From contig CAWCXA010000012.1 of the NCBI GenBank assembly GCA_963799425.1, positions 62,001 to 126,000 of the forward strand: a stretch of 64,000 nucleotides of DNA, written 5' to 3'. Shown here in pieces: positions 10,075-20,718 of the stretch. The translations under genes and the position numbers were made by a program. The notes below the pieces were generated by a model. It was not told where the DNA came from. It did not search any database and saw only the letters and a program-made list of their open reading frames with translations. The stretch comes from CAVWSM01 sp963799425 (GTDB lineage Bacteria; Actinomycetota; Actinomycetes; Jiangellales; Jiangellaceae). How positions within the stretch are numbered: the first letter of the stretch is position 1; every line of letters begins with the position of its first letter.

Positions 10075-13000
10075 CAGCGTTCTCCTGGTTCGGTCGGGCC
10101 CAGCCATTCGAGGCGGGTGATGCCGCGGCCGCCCTCGGCGACCGGGTGCGTCGCGGCATCGAGCCCCCTCGTCGTGATGACGGCGATCACCGCTTCCGCG
10201 GACAGCCCGTCTGCCCCGAGCACCCCGGCCAGCGACCAGCCCTCCTCGCTCGCCACTGTGACGACGAGCGCCTCACGGTCGTCGCCGCGCTGGGGCACGA
10301 CGTCGTACGCCACGACGTTGCGCTGCTCGCCGGTCAGGACCACCGGCGGTATCAGGTCGCCCGCGGCGTCCGTGGCACGGGACGCGCCGCCGAGTGCGAG
10401 CACGAGGTCACGCCCGTCACGGACGTCGCCGAAGGCGTTGGGATCGTCCAGCACGACGACCACCGTGGTGACCGGCGCGGCGAACGTGGTTGCGACGGTG
10501 CTGACACCACGGGCGAGCTCGGCGCCCGAAACCCAACCGGCGACGCTGCGTTGACGATGGCGGCGGATGCCCTCGCCCCGGCTGCGCACGGTGCAGCCGG
10601 AGCCGATCGCCGTAGACCATCCGACGTACGGCAGCTGCATGCCGGCATGCCAGCCCCTCAAACCGGCCCTCGACAACGGCCGGGCCGCATCAGGCTCGCC
10701 CAGGCCGATGACGGCGACGCGTTCGGTGCCCCGGGCGACCGGCCATGCCTCGACGATCCGGCGGTCGTCGATGACACGCCCGCCGTCGCCAAGCGCGACG
10801 ACGCGTACGCCGGGGCCGCGCACGCCGAGTTTCGGCCGCCCCGCAACTGGGTCGACGTCCCTTCGGGCGTTGGGCAGCCGCAGCACAGCGACGTCGCCGG
10901 GCCCGAGCACCGCGCCGGCCGCTCCGCGGGCAACACGGCGCCTGGCGCGCAGCGCATCGGTGAATGCCTTCAGTTGCCGGTGCGACTCACTGCCGCGGGT
11001 GGCGACCAGCGCGGGTGCGCCGCGCGCCGTCTCCGACGGCGGGATGTCGCCGGTGGGGATGAGCGTGCCCGATCGCTTGCTGGTCATCATGGCAGTGGCG
11101 GGCGGCTCGACGACCACCAAACCCGTTGCGATCGAGGCACTGCGGTCGGCCTCCACGGCGGCGAGTGTCGGCGGCGTGAGCCGCCAGATTCCGGCCGAGC
11201 CCTTCACCGTCGTACGGGTGCGCGCCCCAGCTCGTGACGCGTCGGCGAGGGAGATTGCGCCGCTGGCCGGCAGCACTGCGATCGCTTCGGCCGGGTAGAC
11301 GAAGGTGTCGACGCTGGGTCGGTCCGGCGCTGCACCGATCGTGGGGATCACTGTCTTCGTGGTCGTGTCGAGTCCCTCGCCGAGCGTGCCCACCGTCGGC
11401 GGCGCCTGGCGCTCACCCCGCAGTGCGGCCAGTGCGGTGGGGCTCGCGGTGGATGAAAGGAACCGGCTTGCAGCGGTGAACGCGGCATCGACGTTTGCGG
11501 GCTCGGTTACGAGCCCAGTCAGGCTCGTGCCGGCATTGCGGATGACGTTGGCGTCGGCCGTACGGCGCTTGAAGGGCAGCGGCCGCCGGTCGTTGATTTC
11601 CACCTGGTAGTACGGGATCTCGGGACTCCCACCCGACACCGTGGCGGTGGCGGACAGATCGAGCTCGCACAGCGCCTCGATGACGTCGCCCTTCGGCAGC
11701 GGCCGGTTGTCGTCGTCCTGCGGTGGTCCCCACACGCCGACGGGGAACGACCCGAACGGCCGTGCGCTCACGACGAAGGGGAACTCGAGCACGTCGGTGT
11801 CGGTCGACCCCTCGCGGATCCAGCTCAATGCGATCCGTGGTGTCATCGCGCCTTCGTCCATCGGAGCTACGCCGAGCGTGCGGGACGGCGGGTGGCTCGT
11901 GGGGATCTCCACGACCGACGCGCCCGACCGGGTCGTGTGGCTCTCCGAGGCTGCCGGCACCACCGTGGTGAGGACCAGGCCGAACTCGGCGACCACGATG
12001 AACGGCCGGTCCGGCTTCCCGTCGGGCGTCGGGGCGCCGCTGCCCGATGGCTGGGTGCCGAACGAGGTGATCACCGTGACGGACTGCGCGGCACCGCTCG
12101 ACGCGGCCTCGAGGTACTTGTCGATGAATGCTGTCGGGCTAAGCGGGGGGTCGATGTGCTTGGCCGAGCTGCCGAACTCGACCTCGAGCTCGACCGGGCC
12201 GACCTCGAATGTCGCCTTGCCGTGGAAGTCCGGGCCTTCAACATCGATGCGCGCACCGATCGAGATCGAGATCGTGACCTCGCCGAAGATCCAGGTGTCG
12301 ATCGTCACGCCGGCGGAGATGCTGGCGTACACGCTGACCATGTAGTGGAACGGATCGAAGTACACGATGCCATGCGCGCCGAACTTCACCTCCGCCCAGG
12401 CCGGTCCGAAATGCGCCGACGCCTCGAAGTCGCCGCCGGCCATCACAGCCTCGGACGTGAGCGCGAAGTACCCACCGGCCTTGATGACAATGGCGCTGCT
12501 CACTGACCACTCGATGCCGAGCCGCGGGACTTCGGGGTAGCCGTCGCGGTGGAAGTCGGGGTGGTAGCCGCCCATCGTGAGCACGAACTGGCCGGCATTC
12601 GGGCCCTTGAACCAGATGACGTATGCGAAACCGCCGGTGAGCTTGACGTCGCGATACAGCAGGTATGAGTTGTCGGTGAGCTGGCCCTGCACCCACAGCA
12701 CACCCTCTGAAGAGGAGAACCGCACCAGCAGCGCCAGCTCGATCGATACGAGCGCCACCTGCGGCCGCGGCAACGCCAGGCGCGCGAGGCCGAGCAGGCT
12801 TATGTCGAGCCCGTCGCCGATCTCGACGGCCACGACGGCAATGCCGTCGACGATGACGAAGCTCGTGAACGACAGCCCGGCGGCGAACCAGAACGTGCCC
12901 TGCTGCATCGGGAAGTAGTCGCCGAGCGCCCGCAGCTGTTCCATGGGGTTGCCCGGTGCCGCAGCGGTGTCGAGTGCCTTGATGAGCGGGTACTCGCCGA

Positions 13001-16000
13001 ACACCGAAAGATCGGTCGGGACCACCAACGCCCTGTTGATGCCGAATCCCCCGCCGATGCCGGTGAGGAAGAACGCTGGTGGGCCGCCGATCGGGCCGAC
13101 GAAGGCGCCGATGGCGAAGAACGCGACGAACTTCTCGCCATTGTCGGTGCCCTCGCCGTACCCGCCGTAGATGGTGATGCCGTATACGCCGAACCGGCCT
13201 AGCAGCATGCCGAGGTACTCGGTGTCGCCCGTATCCGACACCGTCTTCAACAGCCCGCCGACGATCGTCACACCCGACATGTCCGCGGACACGGCGAGAC
13301 CGGCGAGGTCGATCTCCCACGATGCCGGGTTGAAGAAGTCGTTCTTCGACACCAGGTACGTGATCTGCAGGTCGTCGACGGCGCACGTCAAGCCGAACAG
13401 CGACACCGAGCCGTCGAGGAACAGGGACACGCTGTCGACGCGCTGGCTCGGCATCTCGACGCCGAAGCCGATCTGCTCGAGGTACAGCGGGCCGAAGCCC
13501 TTCTGGATCGCGATCCACCAAGGCCCGTCGCCGTCGCCGGCGCGAAGGGTGATGTGCACCGGCTCGTCGTCGTGCTGCTGCACGGCGAACGACGGCGAGA
13601 AGGCCGGCTTCGGGGGCTGCGATCCGGTGTCGGCGAGGATGCCTGCCGCAATGCTGTTGCCACCTGACGCACCGCTCGCCGCGACGGCGAGGTTGGTGAG
13701 CTGCAGCTGGACGCCGCCACCGGTGACGCCGGTCGCGTCGATCGCCGCGAACGTGTGCAGGGCAACAGATTCGACGGTGATGCCGAAGTCGAGCAGCGGT
13801 CCGGACAGCTTGCTGACACGCAATCCGACTCCGTTCACGGCGAGGCTTGGTGTGAACGTGAGATTGTTGCCGGCGGTGCTGACCGCGCCCACGAATATGC
13901 CGCCCGTACCGGCCGGGTTGTCATCGATCCACGAGTCGTCGTTCTCGAGCCACAGCGTCACGTCGCCGCTGACGAGCTCGAGCCGTTCGGCGAGACCGAG
14001 CTCGAGCCCGATGACATTGTTCTGTTTGAGGAGCGAAAGGGTGAGCCCCTCGAAGGTAACCGAGAGCCCGGCGTCGGCAAGGTTGTCGAACAGCACCAGC
14101 ACCCGGTCAAGCAGCGTCGCCGGGTCGAAGACGCCGTCGACGAGCGCAGTGCCGTCGAGGAGCACTCCTTGCAGCACGTCACTGACGGTGTCGGCGCCGA
14201 GCGACGTGGCGAGCAGATCCTGCACGGCGTCGGTGGCGATGGCGACTGCGGCGACCAGGTCGATTACCGTCTCGACGACGCGGGTGGCGACGGCCACGGG
14301 GTCGGAGTTGGTGTCGATCCCGCCGAGCGGTCCGTCGCCAGCGACGAGCGCGAACGACAGCGGGTCGAGCAGCCATCGCGCGGCGAAGCGGTGCGTGGCG
14401 TCGGTGGCGAGGCCTACCGCGATGCCGGCTCCCCCCGCGGGGTTGTCTCCCGCTGCCACCTGCACGTACGGGCTCAGGATCACCCCGCCGGCATCGATGG
14501 CTGCAGGGCCGACGGTGACCTTCAGCTCGTCGAGCCCGGCCGGTGACACCGTGACGCCGAACGACAACGACTCGATGCCGGGCACGGCGACGCTTGTGGC
14601 GCTCATGCTGACTTCGGCGGCGGCGGGCGTCCAGGTCAGCGTGAACCCGCCGACCGTGACGGTGAGCTCGTTGGTGCCCGCGCCGACGGCGACTGTTGGT
14701 GGCACGATGCCGTCGACCAGCGGCGCGAGCGTGGCGAGGCCGGTCGACACGATCGACGGCACGGCGCCCGTGAGAGAGCCGACGGGGTCCACTGCCCAGG
14801 CGATGAGCGCGGGTCCGTCGAAGTGCCGCGCGGTGCCGCTGCCCGTACGCAAGGCCAAGGCGTCGCCGACCGCGGCGACGGTGTCGCCGACGTCTCCGGG
14901 GACCTCGGCCAGCCGGTCGAGCACGAAGGGCAGGGCCGCCTCGGCCGCGGCGGCGAGACTGCCGAGGCCGGCGAAGGGCAGCAGCGGGATGTCGGCACCG
15001 GTGGTGGGGCGCAGGAAAACCGCGATGCCGGTGTCGGCGAGTGACACGTGCACGGCCTGTCGACCCGGGTCGGCACCGTCGAGACCAAGGTGAAGGGCGA
15101 GCACCGGCCGAGGTGGGCCGGTTGAACCGATGACCAGAGCGGCCGTGACACCACCGACAAGGCGACCGGTCGCGCCCGCGGGTGGGGTGAAGGCGCCCGT
15201 GTCGACGCTGGCTTCGAGACGGATCGCGTCGCCGTCGGCACGAACCGACACGACGACACCTGGGGTGAAGGTGATCGGGTCCCCGTCGGCACCGGCGAGC
15301 CCGAGCAGGGGTCGCATGGCGTCGAACAGCGCCTGCGCCTTGACGGGCTGGTTCGCGATGGACCCCGGGCTGCGAAGCCATCCAGCCGGGTCTGACAGGA
15401 ACCCCGCGAGCGGTCTGATCGCACGGTCGACGTCGCCGGCGACGCCGGCGAGCATGCCGAACGCGTCGAGCGCCGCGTCGATGACCGGGCGGGCGGACTC
15501 GTCGGCGTGCCGCATCAGCTCGAGCCCGACGTGGCCGGCAAGGCTCGGCGCCGCGCGCACCAGGGCGACGGCGATCGCCGCACCGTCGGGTGCCGGCCAG
15601 ATGGGAACCGTCTCGGTGGCCCCCCCCGGCTGGTGCCAACGGAACTCGGCGGTGAACGGCGACAGCCCGAAGACCACTTGGGCACCGCCCGCTGGCCCGA
15701 CCGACGAGCCTGGCCCAAACGTCACCTCGCCGGTGACCGCCGGACCTGTTGTCGCATTCGGGGCGATGGTGATGTTGGCGGTCCATCCGAAGAGACCGGC
15801 ATTCTCGTCGCCGCCCGCGAGCGTCAGGGTGCCGGCGTCGAGGTCGAAGGACGCGGCAACCGGCCCGAGCAGGTCGCCGATTGCGGCGGCGAGGTCATCG
15901 CGGGCAGTGGCGAGCGCCGTCGTGACGATGCCTGACGCGTCGTGGACAAGATGGTCGAACGCGTCGTGCACGGCGCCGCCGTTGACGACCAGCCCCAGTG

Positions 16001-19000
16001 CGGCGCCGAGATCGGTCAGCCCCTGAGCAGCCGGGTTGGCAGGGGCGTCGGCAACGACGCGCTGGACGGCCGTCGCGATGAGCAGCCGGGCCTCGGGCAG
16101 CAGCGGAGCGATTATTGAGTCGGCAGGAGTGTCGGTTCCCACGACCAGGCGTTCCCACGACTGGCCGAGGACGCGGGCATCGTGCAGCGTGATGGTCGCG
16201 GTGGCGGGTGGGGTTTCGCCGCCGAGTGGGATCGTGGCGTCAACGGAGATGAACCGGAGTTCCTGCTCCGGCGTCGCGATCAACCAGCCGAGACGGTCGC
16301 TCACGAAGACCCGCACCCGCAGCGAGCGGGCCAGGTCGAGACCGGTCGTGGTGTCGAAGCCGATGAGCGTGAGGCGGGCGTCGCCTTCGATGCGCAGCGT
16401 GCCCGTCGCACTGGGCGCCACGCCGAGCACCACGCCGCCATACACCCCGGCGGGAGGCGGCAACGGTTCGAGGCTGCGATCGCGGGCCCGGTCGGCGAGT
16501 CCGGCGGCAACGACCGCAGTGACCGCCCTCGCGACCTGCGCCGTCGTGACCTGACCGAACCATGCGGTCACCGTCAAGCCCGCCCGTGGTGCGGGTGGCT
16601 CGGTCGTCGCCGGGCGCAGTTCGGCAGCCGCGTCGACGAGCTCGGTGAGCCCGATCATGCCCTCGACGAGGTTGCGACCGAGGGCAAGGTCCGCGTCGTC
16701 GAGTTCGGCAGGTTCGTCGGCGGAAGGAGTCGGGAGCAGCCGGTACAGCAACCGGAGCGCATCGGCGGCCGGCTGTGCCGTGAGGGCGGCCAGCGAGACC
16801 GGCCCGAGGGGTGTGCCGACGAGGATCAGGTCGGAGACCGCCGATTGAGCATCGGCGGCGACTCGCGCGGCATGACCCGCGCCGCCGACCGCGACGACCA
16901 CGAGGTCGTTTCCAAGCGGGGCCAGCGCGTCGAGCACGCGGGCGAGGCGGCCGGCCTGGCCGGCGGTGCCGTCGGTGTCGCCGGTGGCCAGCCGGCACGC
17001 GGCCCGGGTGCCGAGAGCGACGAACCACTCGCCGGTCGCGGGTGTCGGGGGCGTGATCATCGACGGTTCGAGCCCTGCGGCGGTGAGGTCGACCAGCCGA
17101 TCGCCGGGAGCACCCGGCCAGACACCCGCGCCGACGTCGACGAACACGACCGTCGTCGGCACCCGTCCGAGCTCGGTCTCGACGTCGATGAGCCCAAGGA
17201 GCTGCCCGGCGGCCGCGCCGGCGCGGACGATGCCGATGCCGGACGGCGCGGTGAGCGGTGGCGCGATGCGCCCGTCGCCGCCCACCCACCGTTCCGAGAT
17301 GGCTGCTAGCCCAGCGGCGATGCTGCGGCCGCGTACGAGTTCGGCAACATCCGCGGCGACCGCCGCCTCTGCATGCAACGCTTCCTCGAGCGTCTCCGGT
17401 GCCAGGCCGGGATCACCGGGTCGCCAGCGCTGCAGCGCGTCCGGTACCGCGGTCACGCGCGGCGACATCCCGGCCGGCGGGAACCACACGGCTGGTTCGG
17501 GCAACCCGGCACCGATCGGCAGCCGGAACGGGTCGTCTGGATGGCCCGATCCGGCGATCGGGCCGGACAGCTCGCCGCTCGCGCCGACGAGATCGGCGAG
17601 GAAGCCGAACGCATCCGAACCCAGCTCGCTGAGTGCCACCGCGGGCAGCCACGCAGCCAGCGCGGCCGGTGCGTCGGTGACGACATCGGCGAGCCGAAGC
17701 ACGGGCTGAGCGCCGATGGTGCTCGGCCGCCAGCCGAGCAGGCCGACGATGTCGCCAACCGTGCCGGGCAGCAGCCCTGCGAGCTGCCCGATCAGCTGCT
17801 GGACCGCGTCCCAGCCCTCGGCGTCGAGCGTCACCGACCCGTCGGGGCCGATCGTGGGGAGTGGCACCGGGATGGTCGCGTCGGCGATGCGGAGCGCAAG
17901 GTCGGGCAGGTCGATCGACGTACTCAGCCCGCCGGTCACGGTCCAGTCGAGTCGCAGACCGACAGGGCCCGAAGTGACCTCTACCTCGTCGGCGAGGGCC
18001 AGGGTCACCCGCGGTGGGACGATGCCCCGCTCGCGCGCCGTGAGGCGACCGCTGACTCCGGGGAGAAGCGACGCCGTCCGGTTCGCGAGGTTGAGTTCGG
18101 CCAGGGTGGCGGCCAGCCGGGTCTCGATGACCGTGCACCGCTGCCCGAGCGTGTCCACCCTCGTGCCCGCGGCGACCGCGACCGTCACGTCCGAACCGGT
18201 GACGCTGACCTCCAGCTCGACAGGGTTGGCGAGTGGGACTCGCCACGGGTCGGAGGGTGTGCCGCTGCCCGCGATCGTGGTGCTGGCAGTCGCTGCTGAG
18301 TCGGCGATCGCGTCGCGGATCTCGAGGAGTACGGCACCGACCGCGTCGGCGTGGCTTGTCATGAGGGTCTGCCAGTAGCCGGCAACGGCGGCGAGCGGGT
18401 CGCCGATCAGGTCGGCGAGGGAAATCGTGGGCACAGTCGGGTGGCCCGGAGGCGGGTCGAGCCCGAGCAGAACACCTGCCGTGGCAAGCGCGTCGCCGAG
18501 GTTGCCGAGCAGCTCGTTGGCGACGTCCTCGATCGCGTTTCCAGCGGCGTCCATGACGGCGTCGGGGCTGGTGAGGTCGAGGGTGGGGTAGTCCCTGGTG
18601 CCGATGCGAACCTGGTCGGCCGCGAGCACGAACGTGAGTCGGCGCTCGGCGTCGAGCGCAAATCCAACGCGAAGGGTGTCCGCCCGAGCCACGGTTGGCG
18701 TGCTGACGTCGAGCACTCGGTTGCCGGCGCGGCCGACGGCCGCCCACACGCCGAGGGCGGGCAGTGCGGTGGCGTCGCCGGTGATGAGGTCGACCTGGCA
18801 CAGCTGTGCGGTCGCCTCGACGCGAGCGTCGCCATCGCCGACAACGACCGTCAAGGTGGGCGTGAGTCTGGTGTTGCCGCTCGGTCCGGTGTCGACGAGA
18901 AGGCCCACGCTGAGGGTCGCGACACCGAGGTCGAGCTCGACCTGGTCGCCGTTGCGAGACCCGCCGACCAGTGCAGCCAGGTGGTCAAGCCACGCCTGCC

Positions 19001-19835
19001 TGCTCGCGGTCGTGCTGACGAGGTCACGCAGCCAGCTGGCGATCGCTCCCACGCCGTCGGCGGCGAGCTGTTCGATCGGGAACTCTGGCACGGCCCCACC
19101 CGCCAGGCCCAGCAGGCCGGCGATCGACTCGATCGGGCCGCTCGCGACAGCGGCGGCCTGCTCTCGCACCAGCGACAGGATCAGGTCGAGCAGCGCATCG
19201 TCGAGCTCGTCGGCTCCCGCTGCCGACACATGCAGATCGCGTGGTGCCGTGGCGCCGGGAAGCTGGAGCCCAGTGAGCGTCAGCCCGAACGACGGTGGTA
19301 CGTCATCAGCCGACGTTGGCACATCGACCTCGAGCCCGATGGAGCTCAAGTGCGCGGCACCCGGTGCGGGCGGCGACGCGTCGACGGTGATCGACGTGGC
19401 GAGCCGTAACCGGGCACCGGCCTGGCCGAGAAGCAGGGGGTCAACCGATTCGTGTTCCTTGGCGGCACGAAACAGCGGCAGCGATAGCGTCGTACGAGAA
19501 ATGGGAGCGGCCGTACTGAATGCGACGCCGAGGCCCAACGCGATGGAGTCCGCGGGTCGATCGTCGATCGTGACGAACAGGTCGATAGCCGGGTCGTCGA
19601 TGCCCACGACCGGCAGCCAGACCACGCCCTCCTCGGTGGTGCGGTCGGCTCCACCGAGCGCCTCATCGACGAAAGCGATGAGTGCCTCGCGCTGTGCGTC
19701 GTTGCCGAGGACCGTCCTCAGCGACTCATCGGGCGCACCGAACCAGGCGGGGTTGGGGTCGCCGTTGTTGTCGAGGAACCCGAGGGCGGTCGCCAGGTTG
19801 CCGAGTACGCCGAGGTCGTCGGCAGTGAGCGTCAC
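10074..19835 (-). CDS. Giant DUF6603-type protein, 3253 aa
   Basis: One uninterrupted frame of 3253 residues begins at GTG 19835 (GTGA overlap with the upstream stop) and ends in a TGATG overlap. There is no signal peptide. The first ~2100 residues are repetitive, Ala/Gly/Val/Asp-rich beta sequence. About residues 930-1020 resemble an alpha/beta-hydrolase core, but the nucleophile elbow reads AVGGAGHAA, without Ser, followed by a ILVGTPLGP strand, so any lipase-like activity is probably lost. Residues about 2112-2555 (FGPLYLEQIGFG, then GGYHPDFHRDGYPEVPRLG, then FDPFHYMVSVYASISAG) match my memory of DUF6603, a domain of unknown function in very large bacterial and fungal proteins. The last ~700 residues are a separate region, Arg/Ala-rich towards the end. 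Domain call moderate; gene certain. Confidence 0.9.
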   Translation of the reverse strand: MTLTADDLGVLGNLATALGFLDNNGDPNPAWFGAPDESLRTVLGNDAQREALIAFVDEALGGADRTTEEGVVWLPVVGIDDPAIDLFVTIDDRPADSIALGLGVAFSTAAPISRTTLSLPLFRAAKEHESVDPLLLGQAGARLRLATSITVDASPPAPGAAHLSSIGLEVDVPTSADDVPPSFGLTLTGLQLPGATAPRDLHVSAAGADELDDALLDLILSLVREQAAAVASGPIESIAGLLGLAGGAVPEFPIEQLAADGVGAIASWLRDLVSTTASRQAWLDHLAALVGGSRNGDQVELDLGVATLSVGLLVDTGPSGNTRLTPTLTVVVGDGDARVEATAQLCQVDLITGDATALPALGVWAAVGRAGNRVLDVSTPTVARADTLRVGFALDAERRLTFVLAADQVRIGTRDYPTLDLTSPDAVMDAAGNAIEDVANELLGNLGDALATAGVLLGLDPPPGHPTVPTISLADLIGDPLAAVAGYWQTLMTSHADAVGAVLLEIRDAIADSAATASTTIAGSGTPSDPWRVPLANPVELEVSVTGSDVTVAVAAGTRVDTLGQRCTVIETRLAATLAELNLANRTASLLPGVSGRLTARERGIVPPRVTLALADEVEVTSGPVGLRLDWTVTGGLSTSIDLPDLALRIADATIPVPLPTIGPDGSVTLDAEGWDAVQQLIGQLAGLLPGTVGDIVGLLGWRPSTIGAQPVLRLADVVTDAPAALAAWLPAVALSELGSDAFGFLADLVGASGELSGPIAGSGHPDDPFRLPIGAGLPEPAVWFPPAGMSPRVTAVPDALQRWRPGDPGLAPETLEEALHAEAAVAADVAELVRGRSIAAGLAAISERWVGGDGRIAPPLTAPSGIGIVRAGAAAGQLLGLIDVETELGRVPTTVVFVDVGAGVWPGAPGDRLVDLTAAGLEPSMITPPTPATGEWFVALGTRAACRLATGDTDGTAGQAGRLARVLDALAPLGNDLVVVAVGGAGHAARVAADAQSAVSDLILVGTPLGPVSLAALTAQPAADALRLLYRLLPTPSADEPAELDDADLALGRNLVEGMIGLTELVDAAAELRPATTEPPAPRAGLTVTAWFGQVTTAQVARAVTAVVAAGLADRARDRSLEPLPPPAGVYGGVVLGVAPSATGTLRIEGDARLTLIGFDTTTGLDLARSLRVRVFVSDRLGWLIATPEQELRFISVDATIPLGGETPPATATITLHDARVLGQSWERLVVGTDTPADSIIAPLLPEARLLIATAVQRVVADAPANPAAQGLTDLGAALGLVVNGGAVHDAFDHLVHDASGIVTTALATARDDLAAAIGDLLGPVAASFDLDAGTLTLAGGDENAGLFGWTANITIAPNATTGPAVTGEVTFGPGSSVGPAGGAQVVFGLSPFTAEFRWHQPGGATETVPIWPAPDGAAIAVALVRAAPSLAGHVGLELMRHADESARPVIDAALDAFGMLAGVAGDVDRAIRPLAGFLSDPAGWLRSPGSIANQPVKAQALFDAMRPLLGLAGADGDPITFTPGVVVSVRADGDAIRLEASVDTGAFTPPAGATGRLVGGVTAALVIGSTGPPRPVLALHLGLDGADPGRQAVHVSLADTGIAVFLRPTTGADIPLLPFAGLGSLAAAAEAALPFVLDRLAEVPGDVGDTVAAVGDALALRTGSGTARHFDGPALIAWAVDPVGSLTGAVPSIVSTGLATLAPLVDGIVPPTVAVGAGTNELTVTVGGFTLTWTPAAAEVSMSATSVAVPGIESLSFGVTVSPAGLDELKVTVGPAAIDAGGVILSPYVQVAAGDNPAGGAGIAVGLATDATHRFAARWLLDPLSFALVAGDGPLGGIDTNSDPVAVATRVVETVIDLVAAVAIATDAVQDLLATSLGADTVSDVLQGVLLDGTALVDGVFDPATLLDRVLVLFDNLADAGLSVTFEGLTLSLLKQNNVIGLELGLAERLELVSGDVTLWLENDDSWIDDNPAGTGGIFVGAVSTAGNNLTFTPSLAVNGVGLRVSKLSGPLLDFGITVESVALHTFAAIDATGVTGGGVQLQLTNLAVAASGASGGNSIAAGILADTGSQPPKPAFSPSFAVQQHDDEPVHITLRAGDGDGPWWIAIQKGFGPLYLEQIGFGVEMPSQRVDSVSLFLDGSVSLFGLTCAVDDLQITYLVSKNDFFNPASWEIDLAGLAVSADMSGVTIVGGLLKTVSDTGDTEYLGMLLGRFGVYGITIYGGYGEGTDNGEKFVAFFAIGAFVGPIGGPPAFFLTGIGGGFGINRALVVPTDLSVFGEYPLIKALDTAAAPGNPMEQLRALGDYFPMQQGTFWFAAGLSFTSFVIVDGIAVVAVEIGDGLDISLLGLARLALPRPQVALVSIELALLVRFSSSEGVLWVQGQLTDNSYLLYRDVKLTGGFAYVIWFKGPNAGQFVLTMGGYHPDFHRDGYPEVPRLGIEWSVSSAIVIKAGGYFALTSEAVMAGGDFEASAHFGPAWAEVKFGAHGIVYFDPFHYMVSVYASISAGVTIDTWIFGEVTISISIGARIDVEGPDFHGKATFEVGPVELEVEFGSSAKHIDPPLSPTAFIDKYLEAASSGAAQSVTVITSFGTQPSGSGAPTPDGKPDRPFIVVAEFGLVLTTVVPAASESHTTRSGASVVEIPTSHPPSRTLGVAPMDEGAMTPRIALSWIREGSTDTDVLEFPFVVSARPFGSFPVGVWGPPQDDDNRPLPKGDVIEALCELDLSATATVSGGSPEIPYYQVEINDRRPLPFKRRTADANVIRNAGTSLTGLVTEPANVDAAFTAASRFLSSTASPTALAALRGERQAPPTVGTLGEGLDTTTKTVIPTIGAAPDRPSVDTFVYPAEAIAVLPASGAISLADASRAGARTRTTVKGSAGIWRLTPPTLAAVEADRSASIATGLVVVEPPATAMMTSKRSGTLIPTGDIPPSETARGAPALVATRGSESHRQLKAFTDALRARRRVARGAAGAVLGPGDVAVLRLPNARRDVDPVAGRPKLGVRGPGVRVVALGDGGRVIDDRRIVEAWPVARGTERVAVIGLGEPDAARPLSRAGLRGWHAGMQLPYVGWSTAIGSGCTVRSRGEGIRRHRQRSVAGWVSGAELARGVSTVATTFAAPVTTVVVVLDDPNAFGDVRDGRDLVLALGGASRATDAAGDLIPPVVLTGEQRNVVAYDVVPQRGDDREALVVTVASEEGWSLAGVLGADGLSAEAVIAVITTRGLDAATHPVAEGGRGITRLEWLGPTEPGER

Positions 19836-20530
19836 GACGTGGCCTTCAGACCCGAGGCTCCCGAGAATCTGAACCGCCCCATCGGCAGCACCGTGAGGCC
19901 TTCACGCGTTGCTGAGAGGTCGGCGGGTACCAGCACGTTGCCGCGTGCGTCCTTGCCGACAGCTCCGGCCAGCTGCGACGTAAGGGTGAGCAGGATCCGC
20001 CACGCGAAGGCCACAAGGGCGTCGCCCCAGGTATCAATGACGAGTGCGGGTCCGATCGGCCGGCGCAGCGTTGACGCATACACCCCGGCCGGTTGACCAC
20101 GCATCCCCACGGCGAACGTCACCAACACGAGCGATGATCCGGTCTGGTCGCAGCGCACCGGAAGCTGGAGATCGACTCGCCCGTCAGCCATCGCGATCCT
20201 CACAGCACCGATCTCGACTGCCAGTTCGCTGTCACCTTCTACGAAGACGACAACGGAGCGCCTGGTCGGACGGAAGAACCCAGCGGCCATCTTGGCCGCC
20301 GTCACGACGAGCCTTGCCGCGCTCTCCGGGTCGAGCCGAATGGGCTCAGTGACCTCGCCGGGTCCGATCGCGAACTCCCGGTCCGCGCCCGGCTCGTCGG
20401 ACGTTGCCAGAGAAGCAGAAGACCGGCCCGTACGACGTTGCGTACTCATCCAGGCCTGAAAATCTGGATGGGTCGCCTCGTCGGCCACGGGTTCGCTCCG
20501 TGTCTGAGCGATGGCGTCAATGCCGCCCAT
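19832..20530 (-). CDS. Uncharacterised first gene of the giant-protein operon, about 232 aa
   Basis: The frame ends in a GTGA overlap with the 3253-residue gene. The start is uncertain: the ATG at 20530 has GAGGGGG about 12 bases upstream; ATG 20542 lies too close to it; ATG 20449 would give a 205-residue protein starting MSTQRRTGRSS, with no clear ribosome site. The conserved-looking part starts near EFAIGPGEVTEPIRLDPESA, continues through a beta-rich FFRPTRRSVVVFVEGDSELA region, and has a helix AFAWRILLTLTSQLAGA towards the C-terminus. No signal peptide. Not recognised. As the first cistron it may set expression of the whole operon. Confidence 0.7.
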   Translation of the reverse strand: MGGIDAIAQTRSEPVADEATHPDFQAWMSTQRRTGRSSASLATSDEPGADREFAIGPGEVTEPIRLDPESAARLVVTAAKMAAGFFRPTRRSVVVFVEGDSELAVEIGAVRIAMADGRVDLQLPVRCDQTGSSLVLVTFAVGMRGQPAGVYASTLRRPIGPALVIDTWGDALVAFAWRILLTLTSQLAGAVGKDARGNVLVPADLSATREGLTVLPMGRFRFSGASGLKATS

Positions 20531-20718
20531 ACATCGCGCCATCCCCCTCAGGTCGCAGGCGGGCGGTTGCCACCGAGTCAAGACTCGTCGTGCGACCGCG
20601 TCAAGCCGAGTTCGGCAAGGGTTGGCGGGTTGCCGGGGTTCCGTGACGCGAGCATGGTCTGGAGTGGCCCGGATGCCTGCGGGTCTGGTGTTTCCGTCGG
20701 CCTGAGAGGGAGAGCATT

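Noticed and set aside
13171..15093. 640-codon plus-strand frame
   Set aside because: Ser/Pro/Thr-rich antisense of the DUF6603 gene.
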